Assembly (NCBI GenBank): GCA_965200765.1
Contig: OZ241380.1
Coordinates: 992,001 to 1,056,000 of the forward strand
Length of the DNA stretch: 64,000 nucleotides
Direction of reading: 5' to 3'
Source of the DNA: G965200765 sp965200765
GTDB lineage: Bacteria > Pseudomonadota > Gammaproteobacteria > Arenicellales > JAJDZL01
The translations under genes were made by a program, and so were the position numbers. This document shows, in pieces, positions 54,767 through 62,302 of this stretch; the stretch's first letter is position 1; the number at the start of each line of letters is the position of its first letter. Below the pieces are notes generated by a model. The model had not been told where the DNA came from, did not search any database, and saw nothing but the letters and a program-made list of their open reading frames with translations.

Positions 54767-55264
54767 ATGGAATACGTAACAAAAGAGGATCATAAAGAAG
54801 ATCTGAAAACCGACCGAAGGGTCACTCGGGCTGAATCAGACATTGTTCACACCAACGAAAAGGTCAAAGCGGTCGATACAGACGTGCAGAACCACAAAGT
54901 TCAATACCGCACCGAGTTTCGCTTTATAGCTGTATTGCTTGTAAGCATAACTATTGGTTTGTTCTATTTTATTCATCACGTCAATATGGAAATGCACCGT
55001 CAATTTGGAGAACTTCGCAGTGATGTAGCAGATAACAGACAACTGATAGAAGCGAACTCTACTCAGCTGGTATCTCTGCGGTCAGAAGTGGAAGAGACAA
55101 ACAAACGCATTGATGAAATGAATGATCGTATTGACGGCATGAGTGATCGTATTGACGAAGTGAATGATCGCCTTGATAATGTTGATGATCGCCTTGCAGT
55201 CGTTGAAAACGTTTTAAGCATCGACCACCAAACCTCCACATATTACAAAACCGGCAAGCTTTGA
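54767..55264 (+). CDS. Small membrane coiled-coil protein
   Basis: 165 residues from the ATG at 54767, the start conserved in the second copy. Charged N-terminus (MEYVTKEDHKEDLKTDRR), one membrane helix (FRFIAVLLVSITIGLFYFI), then a long coiled coil with RIDEMNDRIDGMSDRIDEV-type heptads in short repeats. This resembles DUF1640-type membrane coiled-coil proteins only in general design; I do not recognise a family. Function unknown; such proteins in other genomes lie near phage or toxin loci, but nothing here shows that. Confidence 0.7.
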   Translation: MEYVTKEDHKEDLKTDRRVTRAESDIVHTNEKVKAVDTDVQNHKVQYRTEFRFIAVLLVSITIGLFYFIHHVNMEMHRQFGELRSDVADNRQLIEANSTQLVSLRSEVEETNKRIDEMNDRIDGMSDRIDEVNDRLDNVDDRLAVVENVLSIDHQTSTYYKTGKL

Positions 55265-55745
55265 CGATTGCGTAGACGTAATTGTGCTCTCGTTCATACA
55301 CCTGCCTTGATAGCCGATTCAGCAATCTGGCGAATTGGGCAATCGGTAGAAACTACTTTCAGATATTTCTAGCAGGAAGCCTTGTCTCCTGCACAACTTA
55401 ATTTTGTCTAGTTGACCTCTGGTATCAAGTGCTTGAGTGTCTTTGCGAGAAACTCGTAAAGACTCGGTACATAGAATACGATGACGCACTTGCGCATTGC
55501 TTTCACAGTGAGAACCAATAAACTGCTTGACAAAGTAATGTCAGGCAGTTATTATTGTCAACCTAATGGTTAACTTAACTTGGTATGTTGTGAATAGTTT
55601 GAATTTCTTACACTGAGATTTGGATATACTTCGTGACTCGCGTTCTTGAACCGTTGCAAGCTTCAGATGTTCGTATTGGACTTGCTTGTTGTTCAAGAAA
55701 ACTTACATAGATCAATTTTTCTAAATTACAGAATCTGATTTCGTT
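55265..55745. other. Spacer and leader of the second duplicated unit
   Basis: A weak GCAGGA/TCCTGC hairpin lies near 55373-55394, after the first gene. From about 55500 the sequence is the diverged copy of the promoter-leader segment. No gene in this stretch. Confidence 0.45.
55527..55555 (+). promoter_or_regulatory. Consensus sigma-70 promoter, unit 2
   Basis: TTGACA (55527-55532), 17 bp spacer, TATTAT (55550-55555). Position relative to the start codon is close to that of unit 1, while the spacer sequence has changed, which suggests that selection kept the hexamers. Confidence 0.6.
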
Positions 55746-56230
55746 ATGGAAAAAGGAACAAAAGAAGATTTGAAAATCAACCGAAGGTGCAATTGTGCTG
55801 AAGAAGGCATTGTTTACACCGACGTAAACATCAAACCTATCGCTACACACTCGAAGGTCAACAAAGTTAAATACCGTACCGAGTTTCTCATTATCGCTGT
55901 GTTTCTTGTGAGTATGGTTATTGGTATGTTTTATTGTCTTCATCATATGAGTGTAGAGATGCGACGTCTATTTGAAGAAACGCCTCTTCAATTTGGAGAA
56001 ATTCGTAGTGATATAGAAACAACAGATGACTGTTAGAAGCGAACTCTACTCAGCTGGCAATTCTGTGATCAAAAGTGAAAGAGACAAACACACACCTTGA
56101 TAGAGTGATTGATCGCCTTGGCAACGTTGATGGGCACCTTGCAATCGTTGAAAGCTCTTTTGGCAAGAATCCCTCAAAACCTGAGAATTCAGAAGAGGTT
56201 CTGTGTGTTGGCCCAACTCTTCAATGAGAA
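55746..56230 (+). pseudogene. Frameshifted second copy of the membrane coiled-coil gene
   Basis: It begins MEKGTKEDLKINRR and keeps the membrane helix (FLIIAVFLVSMVIGMFYCL), then stops at 56036 after 96 residues. Aligned with unit 1, one base is missing just before the shared GAAGCGAACTCTACTCAG. Beyond this point the coiled-coil coding sequence continues recognisably in another frame to about 56170 and has lost several heptads. A 96-residue membrane peptide could still be made. Confidence 0.7.
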
Positions 56231-56309
56231 CAAGTTGTAAATCAGATTTTTCGTTAATAAATTGAGCCGTTACGATTGCGGTTTCACAAATCGCGATAGC
56301 ACATCGTAA

Positions 56310-56340
56310 ACTGCACTGGTTCAATTGGAACCAGTGCAGT
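56310..56340. repeat. Perfect 13-bp inverted repeat (hairpin)
   Basis: ACTGCACTGGTTC, loop AATTG, GAACCAGTGCAGT. There is no T-run on the plus side, so it is not a classic intrinsic terminator. It lies between the broken gene copy and the convergent RNA ligase gene and may act as a two-way RNA hairpin. The rest of 56231-56402 shows nothing. Confidence 0.8.
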
Positions 56341-56402
56341 AGTCATAATAAGCAACCTGAGATGTACAGAACGGGAAACTTTGTCGCAATAGAAGTAGTA
56401 CA

Positions 56403-57497
56403 CTAAGTTCTCTCTGTACCCTTTCTTCGTGTCAAGTAAGTATCGGAAACCACCTTGCGAACAACCCCGGATGGGTGACGTAGTACGACTCCTTCACGCA
56501 TATGACTCCCGCCAAACAGTGTTGGACCTTCGCAAAAGTCCTGCACCTTTTGAACCAACTCACGCGTTACCGGAGGGTCAATCTTGATTGTGCCAACGAC
56601 TGGAACCGGTCGCACATCTGCCGCTGTCGCGGCAACACGCATTACTGCATCATCAACGTACTTCCATTCCTGCTTGTCATCTTCTTTATAAGCAAGCTCA
56701 AAAGGCACAAACAACACCGATTGCTGACCATAGTTCAAATCCTGAATCCGCTTTCCAATGGTTTCACCGATCCAGGAGATATACTGTGCTTGTGGACAAA
56801 TTTTGAAGCCTTGTTCCTGCAATCTATCAGCAATTGGATCTACTGTACGGCGATACAAGATTGTCTTGCCTTCATCACCTGTGACAAAACACTGGTTTCT
56901 ATGCGCGAGTCCTTTTGAGGCGACATAATAATTCTCAGGGTCATCTTTGTTCCAGGCAACACACGTCAGTGTACCATGGAGTTTCTCGGTGCCTAGCACA
57001 TCATCTCCGGTTGCCATGACTTCCGGATCCTTTTTCCAGTTTTCTACATCATAAGATGGCAGGTTAAACGGTGCATTCATTACTTGTCCACTCATTTCAA
57101 TAGGAATGGGCGGTTCGTATTTTTGAATACCCAGAAAATCCGCATAGTTGGTTTCAAAATCCGCTTTGAGGCGAGTATCGTCCAATTCGTTGACAATCCA
57201 TTCATCATGTTCTTCCACAATGGACATTAATAGCCCTTGGCTCAGAACATTGCGCAAACGAATGGCTTTCACACGGTTTTTCTGTCGACCGGCGAGTCTT
57301 CCTTCGAGTCCGAGCTTTGCAATTATCCAATCGGGTAGAATTGCCGCTTCCGGAATATACAAAATTTTTTCACCGGCTGTATGCTGATCCCTTCCAACCA
57401 CTACTTCATAACCTCCGATCATGGCAATGTCCAGACGATCGGCGTTGGGATGATTGTAAACACGATCAATTTTTCTCAATTTTACTTCAAATTCCAT
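56403..57497 (-). CDS. ATP-dependent RNA ligase (Rnl5/DraRnl-like)
   Basis: Nucleotidyltransferase-fold ligase with an N-terminal OB-like domain (about residues 1-125). Motif I is TEKLHGTLT with the AMP-accepting Lys172. Motif IV is REGVVLR and motif V VVRKVVSD, with a downstream YLTRRK. The layout (N-terminal OB domain before the catalytic domain) and 364 aa length match the Deinococcus DraRnl type, which seals 3'-OH nicks in RNA-containing duplexes. Single gene; its RNA repair target is unknown. Start ATG at 57497. Confidence 0.82.
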   Translation of the reverse strand: MEFEVKLRKIDRVYNHPNADRLDIAMIGGYEVVVGRDQHTAGEKILYIPEAAILPDWIIAKLGLEGRLAGRQKNRVKAIRLRNVLSQGLLMSIVEEHDEWIVNELDDTRLKADFETNYADFLGIQKYEPPIPIEMSGQVMNAPFNLPSYDVENWKKDPEVMATGDDVLGTEKLHGTLTCVAWNKDDPENYYVASKGLAHRNQCFVTGDEGKTILYRRTVDPIADRLQEQGFKICPQAQYISWIGETIGKRIQDLNYGQQSVLFVPFELAYKEDDKQEWKYVDDAVMRVAATAADVRPVPVVGTIKIDPPVTRELVQKVQDFCEGPTLFGGSHMREGVVLRHPSGVVRKVVSDTYLTRRKGTERT

Positions 57498-57808
57498 AAG
57501 TTATTCCTAAATGATGTAAATTCATAATTTGTCAATATCTTGGCATTGATAAAAAACGCCTTTGTCAACGATAAGGCGGTTTGCTAATACTCGAAATTCA
57601 ACGAAATCGCAAGTAATTCCTGCTGTTATCCATGGATTGAATTACAGGCAGTTGTTTTCAAACAACTGGCTAAAAACCAAGGTTACGGGAATTAATTGAA
57701 AATTTGGTTTGCCGCGCAATTTCTATTGTCAAAATTTCGCGGGCAATTAGTAATTATTAATTCTAACGAATGATTTGGTAATGTCAAATTAATATTTGTG
57801 GAATCAGA
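57498..57808. other. Intergenic region between the glutaredoxin and RNA ligase genes
   Basis: About 310 bp, very AT-rich, holding the terminator listed separately. A second imperfect inverted repeat (CAGTTGTTT ... AACAACTG) lies near 57650-57668. No gene seen. Confidence 0.5.
57551..57578 (-). terminator. Intrinsic terminator downstream of the glutaredoxin gene
   Basis: Read on the minus strand: GCCTT, a 10 nt loop, AAGGC, G, then TTTTTT. It lies about 230 bp after the glutaredoxin stop and 55 bp before the RNA ligase start, and would separate the two transcripts. Confidence 0.6.
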
Positions 57809-58438
57809 TTATCGAGAAGGAGATAGTGAACACTGGCCACGGTCCGGGTTGGGTTCAACATCCCGACTCAATATTGCACTGAGTTGGTCTGCACCGCCAA
57901 CATATTTGCTATCCAGCCATATCTGCGGAACAGTAATTGGAGTTTTTGGACCGACTATGGGTTTTACATGAGCAAGCATCTCATATAGTGACCTGGGATC
58001 GCGAACAACATCCCGATAGGTATAGTCAATTCCCGCTTCTTCAAGGTACTTTTTGGCACGTTTGCAGTGTGGACAGGTTTCCTTTCCAAATACTTGATTG
58101 CCTTTCAGCGATGAGCGTCCGGCGTAGGCATCGATAATTGCTTCCGTGAGTACCCCGCGATTCAATGCGTGTCCTTGGCTCACCAGTCGACCTTCAACCA
58201 GCACAATCGGAGCATGCCAACCACCTTTGGGGAGTGGTTTCCACCATTCGGTTAACCACTCTCGAACAATCAGGTTCGTAGGTACGCCTTTCAATTCCGT
58301 GCAAAAAGTGTCATTGATGACATCCAGCGTCAGCGAACATTCTCCACATGGTATGTTCACTTTGAACGGTCCCCATTTTCCGGCCCAACGATATAGAACT
58401 ACTTCAACGGGCGTTTCTGTTTTATTTGAATTGATCAT
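57809..58438 (-). CDS. Two-domain glutaredoxin-like protein
   Basis: 209 residues. The C-terminal half is a glutaredoxin: active site CPHC at Cys122/Cys125 (GKETCPHCKRAKKYLEEAG), cis-Pro in TPITVPQIWLD and YVGGADQL for glutathione binding. The N-terminal half (VVLYRWAGKWGPFKVNIPCGEC) has a thioredoxin-fold look with another C-x-x-C (Cys31/Cys34) and a WHAPIVLVEG cis-Pro region. That makes a tandem glutaredoxin-like protein, which is unusual. It could reduce disulfides or use the N-domain to bind a specific partner. Confidence 0.8.
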   Translation of the reverse strand: MINSNKTETPVEVVLYRWAGKWGPFKVNIPCGECSLTLDVINDTFCTELKGVPTNLIVREWLTEWWKPLPKGGWHAPIVLVEGRLVSQGHALNRGVLTEAIIDAYAGRSSLKGNQVFGKETCPHCKRAKKYLEEAGIDYTYRDVVRDPRSLYEMLAHVKPIVGPKTPITVPQIWLDSKYVGGADQLSAILSRDVEPNPDRGQCSLSPSR

Positions 58439-58503
58439 CGCTCATATTCCTTGAACAGTAGATTGTGCGAAAACTGCAATGTTAGCAAAAATTTTGAACT
58501 CGG

Positions 58504-59454
58504 CTATTGCTGGAGTCGTTCATAAATAAATCCGGCTGTCATCAAGTCGAGGTGTCCACCACCCCCGTTTTTGAACAGCGTAATCTCGTTGTCTGAAATG
58601 CGACCACGAGTTTGGTTTGTGCATAGCTGATATAAATCCGCATTGATGTCATCTTCGGTAATAATGCCACTGTCAATCGGAATTTGAATTTCACCAATCT
58701 CACCGATTGTAGTCTTCCTTGAATCCACGAAGATCCTTGATTTTAACAATGCATTGTCGTCGGTTTCCCGCATATCAAGAGTGAATGCACCGACCAAATC
58801 AACATGGGTACCCGGGTTGAGCCAATCTCCAAAAATGATCGGTTCACGCGTCATTGTTGCCGATGACACCAGTTCAGCGTTTTGCACAACTGCTTGAATG
58901 TCTTCGCTTGCCTGTATTTTTACACCGGGAATTGACAATTTGTTAGCAAGTTCGAGTGCTTTGGAAGCAGTGCGGTTCCAAATAAAGACTTCTTGAATAC
59001 TACTGTGAATTGAACAGTGTGCTGTAATCAAATGAGGTGCCATGGCACCGGCGCCAATCATCGCCATGGTTTTTATGTTTCCACGCGCCAGATATTTTGA
59101 ACCCAAAGCTGAGTCTGCTGCAGTTTTGTAGTAGGTAAGTACCGTCCCGTCCATAATCGCTACAGGTGTGCCATGAACACCTTCAAACAACATGTAAATT
59201 GCGTGAATGGCGGGCAGGGAAGAATTCACTGTATTGTCAGGGAAAATTGTAGCGGCTTTGATTCCCAAGCCTTGCTTGCTTGCCCAGGCAGCGCGAAATA
59301 GTCCATTGTTTTCCGTACCGGACCCGGAATCAATATTTGCGAGTAGCATGTCTTTCAGATCCGCAGGCTCTTCTCGATGTAAACGCTCCAAGTGGTTCAC
59401 CAGTGCCGGGTATTCGCAGATTCGATGGATTTCATCCGCTGTTATAAATTTCAT
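58504..59454 (-). CDS. Ornithine cyclodeaminase/mu-crystallin family protein
   Basis: NAD(P)-dependent family that includes ornithine cyclodeaminase, ketimine reductases and ectoine-degradation enzymes. 316 residues from the ATG at 59454. NAD loop MAMIGAGAMAPHLI, substrate-side motifs TYYKTAADSALGSKYLA, LVSSATMTREPI and HVDLVGAFTLDMRETDD. It follows the PhyH gene by 44 bp on the same strand. The physiological substrate is not known. Confidence 0.86.
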   Translation of the reverse strand: MKFITADEIHRICEYPALVNHLERLHREEPADLKDMLLANIDSGSGTENNGLFRAAWASKQGLGIKAATIFPDNTVNSSLPAIHAIYMLFEGVHGTPVAIMDGTVLTYYKTAADSALGSKYLARGNIKTMAMIGAGAMAPHLITAHCSIHSSIQEVFIWNRTASKALELANKLSIPGVKIQASEDIQAVVQNAELVSSATMTREPIIFGDWLNPGTHVDLVGAFTLDMRETDDNALLKSRIFVDSRKTTIGEIGEIQIPIDSGIITEDDINADLYQLCTNQTRGRISDNEITLFKNGGGGHLDLMTAGFIYERLQQ

Positions 59455-59498
59455 ACCAAAGTGCCTGTTTGGTAATTTTGATAGGTCAAGACAATTGT

Positions 59499-60329
59499 TC
59501 AGGTTCGATGCGATTCCCAATCGGTACCCGAGTACAAGATTTGCCGATAGTTTTCATTTGATTTTTTGTGAAACTCAACCGCGACAAGATCAAAATCCAC
59601 ACTGGGTTTTGGTTCCTGAACAAAGTGTCCGTAACGGTCTTCTCCGCAAATTAGTGTTGCGGTATCCCAATCAGATTTTGTTTGTTTCGCTTCGGGTGTT
59701 ATGTATCGAATCGCAACTCCAATTCTTCGGTCGTCGCTTCGATTGGGGTGCGACGCATGGGCAATCCGATAGGCAAAATACACAGCTTCTCCAGTATCAA
59801 CTTCAATATTGACAGCCATGTCTTCATTAACATCAAATATCGTTTGCCCTCGGGTCAGCAAGTTGTCTTCTTGAAAGGTGTCTGTATGCTGCATTCCGGG
59901 TTGTTTGTGACTGCCAGGCAACATGCGCATGCACCCGCTTTCAACAGTCGCGGGCGACAACGCTACCCAGGCGGTAATGAGGTGGTCGCTGTCTATCCCC
60001 CAATACTCGCTATCCTGGTGCCAGGAAACAAATTTTTCCGAGTTTGCTTCCTTCACCCACAAGTCGGTGCCCCAGCACATAATGTCCGGACCCAGAATTT
60101 CTCTGACCGGTTCATATACGGAAGGAGTACGAATCAATTCCGCGACCCATGAGTAGAGCAGGTGGCATTTCAGTCGTCGGCCTCCCAAAAGCGGGCCTAC
60201 TGTAGCCTCTATCGACTCAAGCTGAATGCGATACTCGATAGCTTGTTGCCTGGAAATTACAGGAACAGCAGGGGTAAACCCGTCCCGATGAAATTGTTTG
60301 AGTGCATCACCAGATATTTGATTAGGCAT
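59499..60329 (-). CDS. Phytanoyl-CoA dioxygenase (PhyH) family oxygenase
   Basis: Fe(II)/2-oxoglutarate oxygenase fold. The metal triad is seen as His104 and Asp106 (SWHQDSEYWG) and a distal His191 (HASHPNRSDDRR), with Arg202 for 2-oxoglutarate. 276 aa. Members hydroxylate diverse small molecules, including amino acids, ectoine and quaternary amines. Context suggests an amine or amino-acid derivative (inference). Operon with the cyclodeaminase family gene; divergent from the M24 gene. Confidence 0.87.
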   Translation of the reverse strand: MPNQISGDALKQFHRDGFTPAVPVISRQQAIEYRIQLESIEATVGPLLGGRRLKCHLLYSWVAELIRTPSVYEPVREILGPDIMCWGTDLWVKEANSEKFVSWHQDSEYWGIDSDHLITAWVALSPATVESGCMRMLPGSHKQPGMQHTDTFQEDNLLTRGQTIFDVNEDMAVNIEVDTGEAVYFAYRIAHASHPNRSDDRRIGVAIRYITPEAKQTKSDWDTATLICGEDRYGHFVQEPKPSVDFDLVAVEFHKKSNENYRQILYSGTDWESHRT

Positions 60330-60408
60330 CGCCAGACACTACTATAATTGAATTTCGTTGATTGATTTCAGCGTTTATTTCACATTCATACACAATATAC
60401 ATCAAAGT

Positions 60409-61563
60409 ATGGCCCTACATTTTACAAGAGACGAGTTTGCCCAGCGAACCAAAGCCACCGTAGTCGAGTTGCAGAAGCGTAACCTGGACGGGATTTTGAT
60501 GTTTCGACAGGAGAGTATGTACTACCTGACTGGCTACGATACTTTCGGATACTGTTTTTTTCAATGTTGCTATCTGGATTCTACCGGTCGAATATCTTTG
60601 TTAACGCGACGACCTGATTTGCATCAAGCCGAGGTAACTTCAACGATTGAGGATATTCGGGTTTGGGTTGACGAAGAAGGCAAGAATCCGGTCCATGATC
60701 TGATTGCCATGCTTGATGATTATCAATGCAAGGGCAAACGTCTGGGTATTGAGTTGAATGCTTACGGATTGACTGCCGAGATCTGGTTGAAGCTTGAATC
60801 TGCATTGAAGTCATACTGTGAGTTTGAAAATGCCTCCGATTTGGTTACCCGACTTCGAGTTGTGAAATCCGATGCTGAAATCAAGTATGTCGAACGCGCG
60901 GCAGAGCTTGCAGACGATGCCTTGGATGAAGCGATTCTTCACACTAGGCCAGGGGCGTTTGAAGGGGACATCTTGGCCGCCATGCATGCGGCAATCTATC
61001 GAAACGGCGGTGATGACCCGGCGAACGAATTTATTTTGGGATCCGGCGAAAATGCTTTACTGTGCAGATACGTGACCGGGCGTCGGCATTTGTCCGAGAC
61101 TGACCAGTTGACACTGGAGTTTGCGGGGGTGTATCGACATTATCACTCATGCTTGATGCGCACCTTCATTATCGGTAAACCCGACCCGAAGCAAATTGCC
61201 ATGCACGAAGCATCGGTTATGGCAATGCAGGCTTGTCAGGAAGCATTGAAAGTCGGGGCCGTTGCCGGGGATGTGTTTGATGCACATGCACGGGTAATGG
61301 ATGAGCATGATTTCAAGAACCAGAGAATGGACGCGTGCGGGTACAGTCTGGGTACAACCTATGCTCCGACCTGGATGGACTGGCCGATGTTCTATACCGG
61401 AAATTCTGTAGAAATCAAATCAAACATGGTTTACTTCATTCACATGATATTGTTTGACACTGAAAACCAGTTTGCGATGACACTTGGTGAAACTGTTGTG
61501 GTTACTGACTCGGGACCGCGGAAATTGAGTCGACATAGTCTCGATTTGGTCGTTGCAAAGTAA
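60409..61563 (+). CDS. M24 (creatinase/Xaa-Pro peptidase-fold) hydrolase lacking most metal ligands
   Basis: 384 residues from the ATG at 60409. N-terminal creatinase domain (MALHFTRDEFAQRTKAT ... YYLTGYDTF) and C-terminal pita-bread domain. Of the five usual metal ligands, four are replaced: LEFAGVY instead of a D-x-G, HSCLMRTF instead of S-D-x-x-R, CGYSLG instead of G-H-G-x-G, and YFIHMIL instead of the E-P loop. Only the last Glu (GETVVVTDSG) remains. Creatinase and ectoine-hydrolase-type members also work without metal, so a C-N bond hydrolase acting on creatine-, ectoine- or similar compounds is more likely than a peptidase. Confidence 0.83.
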   Translation: MALHFTRDEFAQRTKATVVELQKRNLDGILMFRQESMYYLTGYDTFGYCFFQCCYLDSTGRISLLTRRPDLHQAEVTSTIEDIRVWVDEEGKNPVHDLIAMLDDYQCKGKRLGIELNAYGLTAEIWLKLESALKSYCEFENASDLVTRLRVVKSDAEIKYVERAAELADDALDEAILHTRPGAFEGDILAAMHAAIYRNGGDDPANEFILGSGENALLCRYVTGRRHLSETDQLTLEFAGVYRHYHSCLMRTFIIGKPDPKQIAMHEASVMAMQACQEALKVGAVAGDVFDAHARVMDEHDFKNQRMDACGYSLGTTYAPTWMDWPMFYTGNSVEIKSNMVYFIHMILFDTENQFAMTLGETVVVTDSGPRKLSRHSLDLVVAK

Positions 61564-62302
61564 AGCGAAAACAACTGCCGGGCTGGAATCTTGTATTGAA
61601 TCAAACTTCAAAATTCGGACAGGAGAATTCTTTGGTGGAAATCACTTGAAGACAATGGTATTTCGTTTAGACTCTGCAGGATTCAGTGAATTGCTGTGGA
61701 GGTTACAAGTAATTTCACGAAAAAGTTGTACTGCTTGAGAAGCAGTTATAAGTGTCATCAAATGTAAATTGCCTCTGGCAGATTCAACAGACAACAAGTT
61801 TCAGCAAAGCCATTTCTTTCAAGAAAACAAGTTAAATCTTTTGCGAAAAATAGTGACAAGAACGATGAAATGATCTGTATAAATCAAGTTGTTGGTCACG
61901 GGCGAGGTTTTGATTGACTACCTGTTTAACAATTTGAAATGTTCATATTCCGAGTCAATAAATTATTCTGTTCAAGAAATTCGATCAATGTAATGCGCCT
62001 GAAATTTTCTTGGAACAGTCCACGCTTGCCGGTAAAGAAGGATTGGTATGATACAGACTGGCCTTGGGTCACATCGACAAGAGAACCATTGCCAACACGA
62101 TGAGAGCGGTCATGCACGACTTGGTGAGCGGTTGTCATCGTTCAGGCAAGTTCCTTGAATGCGACCGTTAGGAACTGAATGTTGTACGACAAGAATGTCG
62201 TAGCTTTGTACCCGTCGCGAAGTAGTATACTTGTTGGCGATTCACCCGCAACAGAGTGAGAAGGATAGATTTTGCAGGAGTTCATGGACTTGGAGGAGAC
62301 AA
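61564..62302. other. Long intergenic region upstream of the MttB-family gene
   Basis: About 740 bp. It holds a minus-strand frame of 70 codons (61926-62138) with an even composition, which I do not recognise and which has no ribosome-binding site; it may be a gene fragment. A short perfect inverted repeat (TACGACA-4-TGTCGTA, 62185-62202) lies about 100 bp before the MttB start and could be a regulator site. No riboswitch was recognised. Confidence 0.4.

Larger units (their letters stand above)
54540..56230. repeat. Diverged tandem duplication (about 0.7 kb units, starts ~960-980 bp apart)
   Basis: Unit 1 (about 54540-55262) and unit 2 (about 55500-56230) share promoter, leader and coding sequence. 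Examples are TTCTTGAACCGTTGCA, TTCGTATTGGACTTGCT, ATGGAA at the start codon and GCGAACTCTACTCAGCTGG in the coding part. The units have diverged clearly, and about 240 bp of unrelated sequence separates them. Confidence 0.75.

Noticed and set aside
61926..62138. 70-codon minus-strand frame as a gene
   Set aside because: Plausible composition but no ribosome-binding site and no recognised family; noted only in the intergenic entry.
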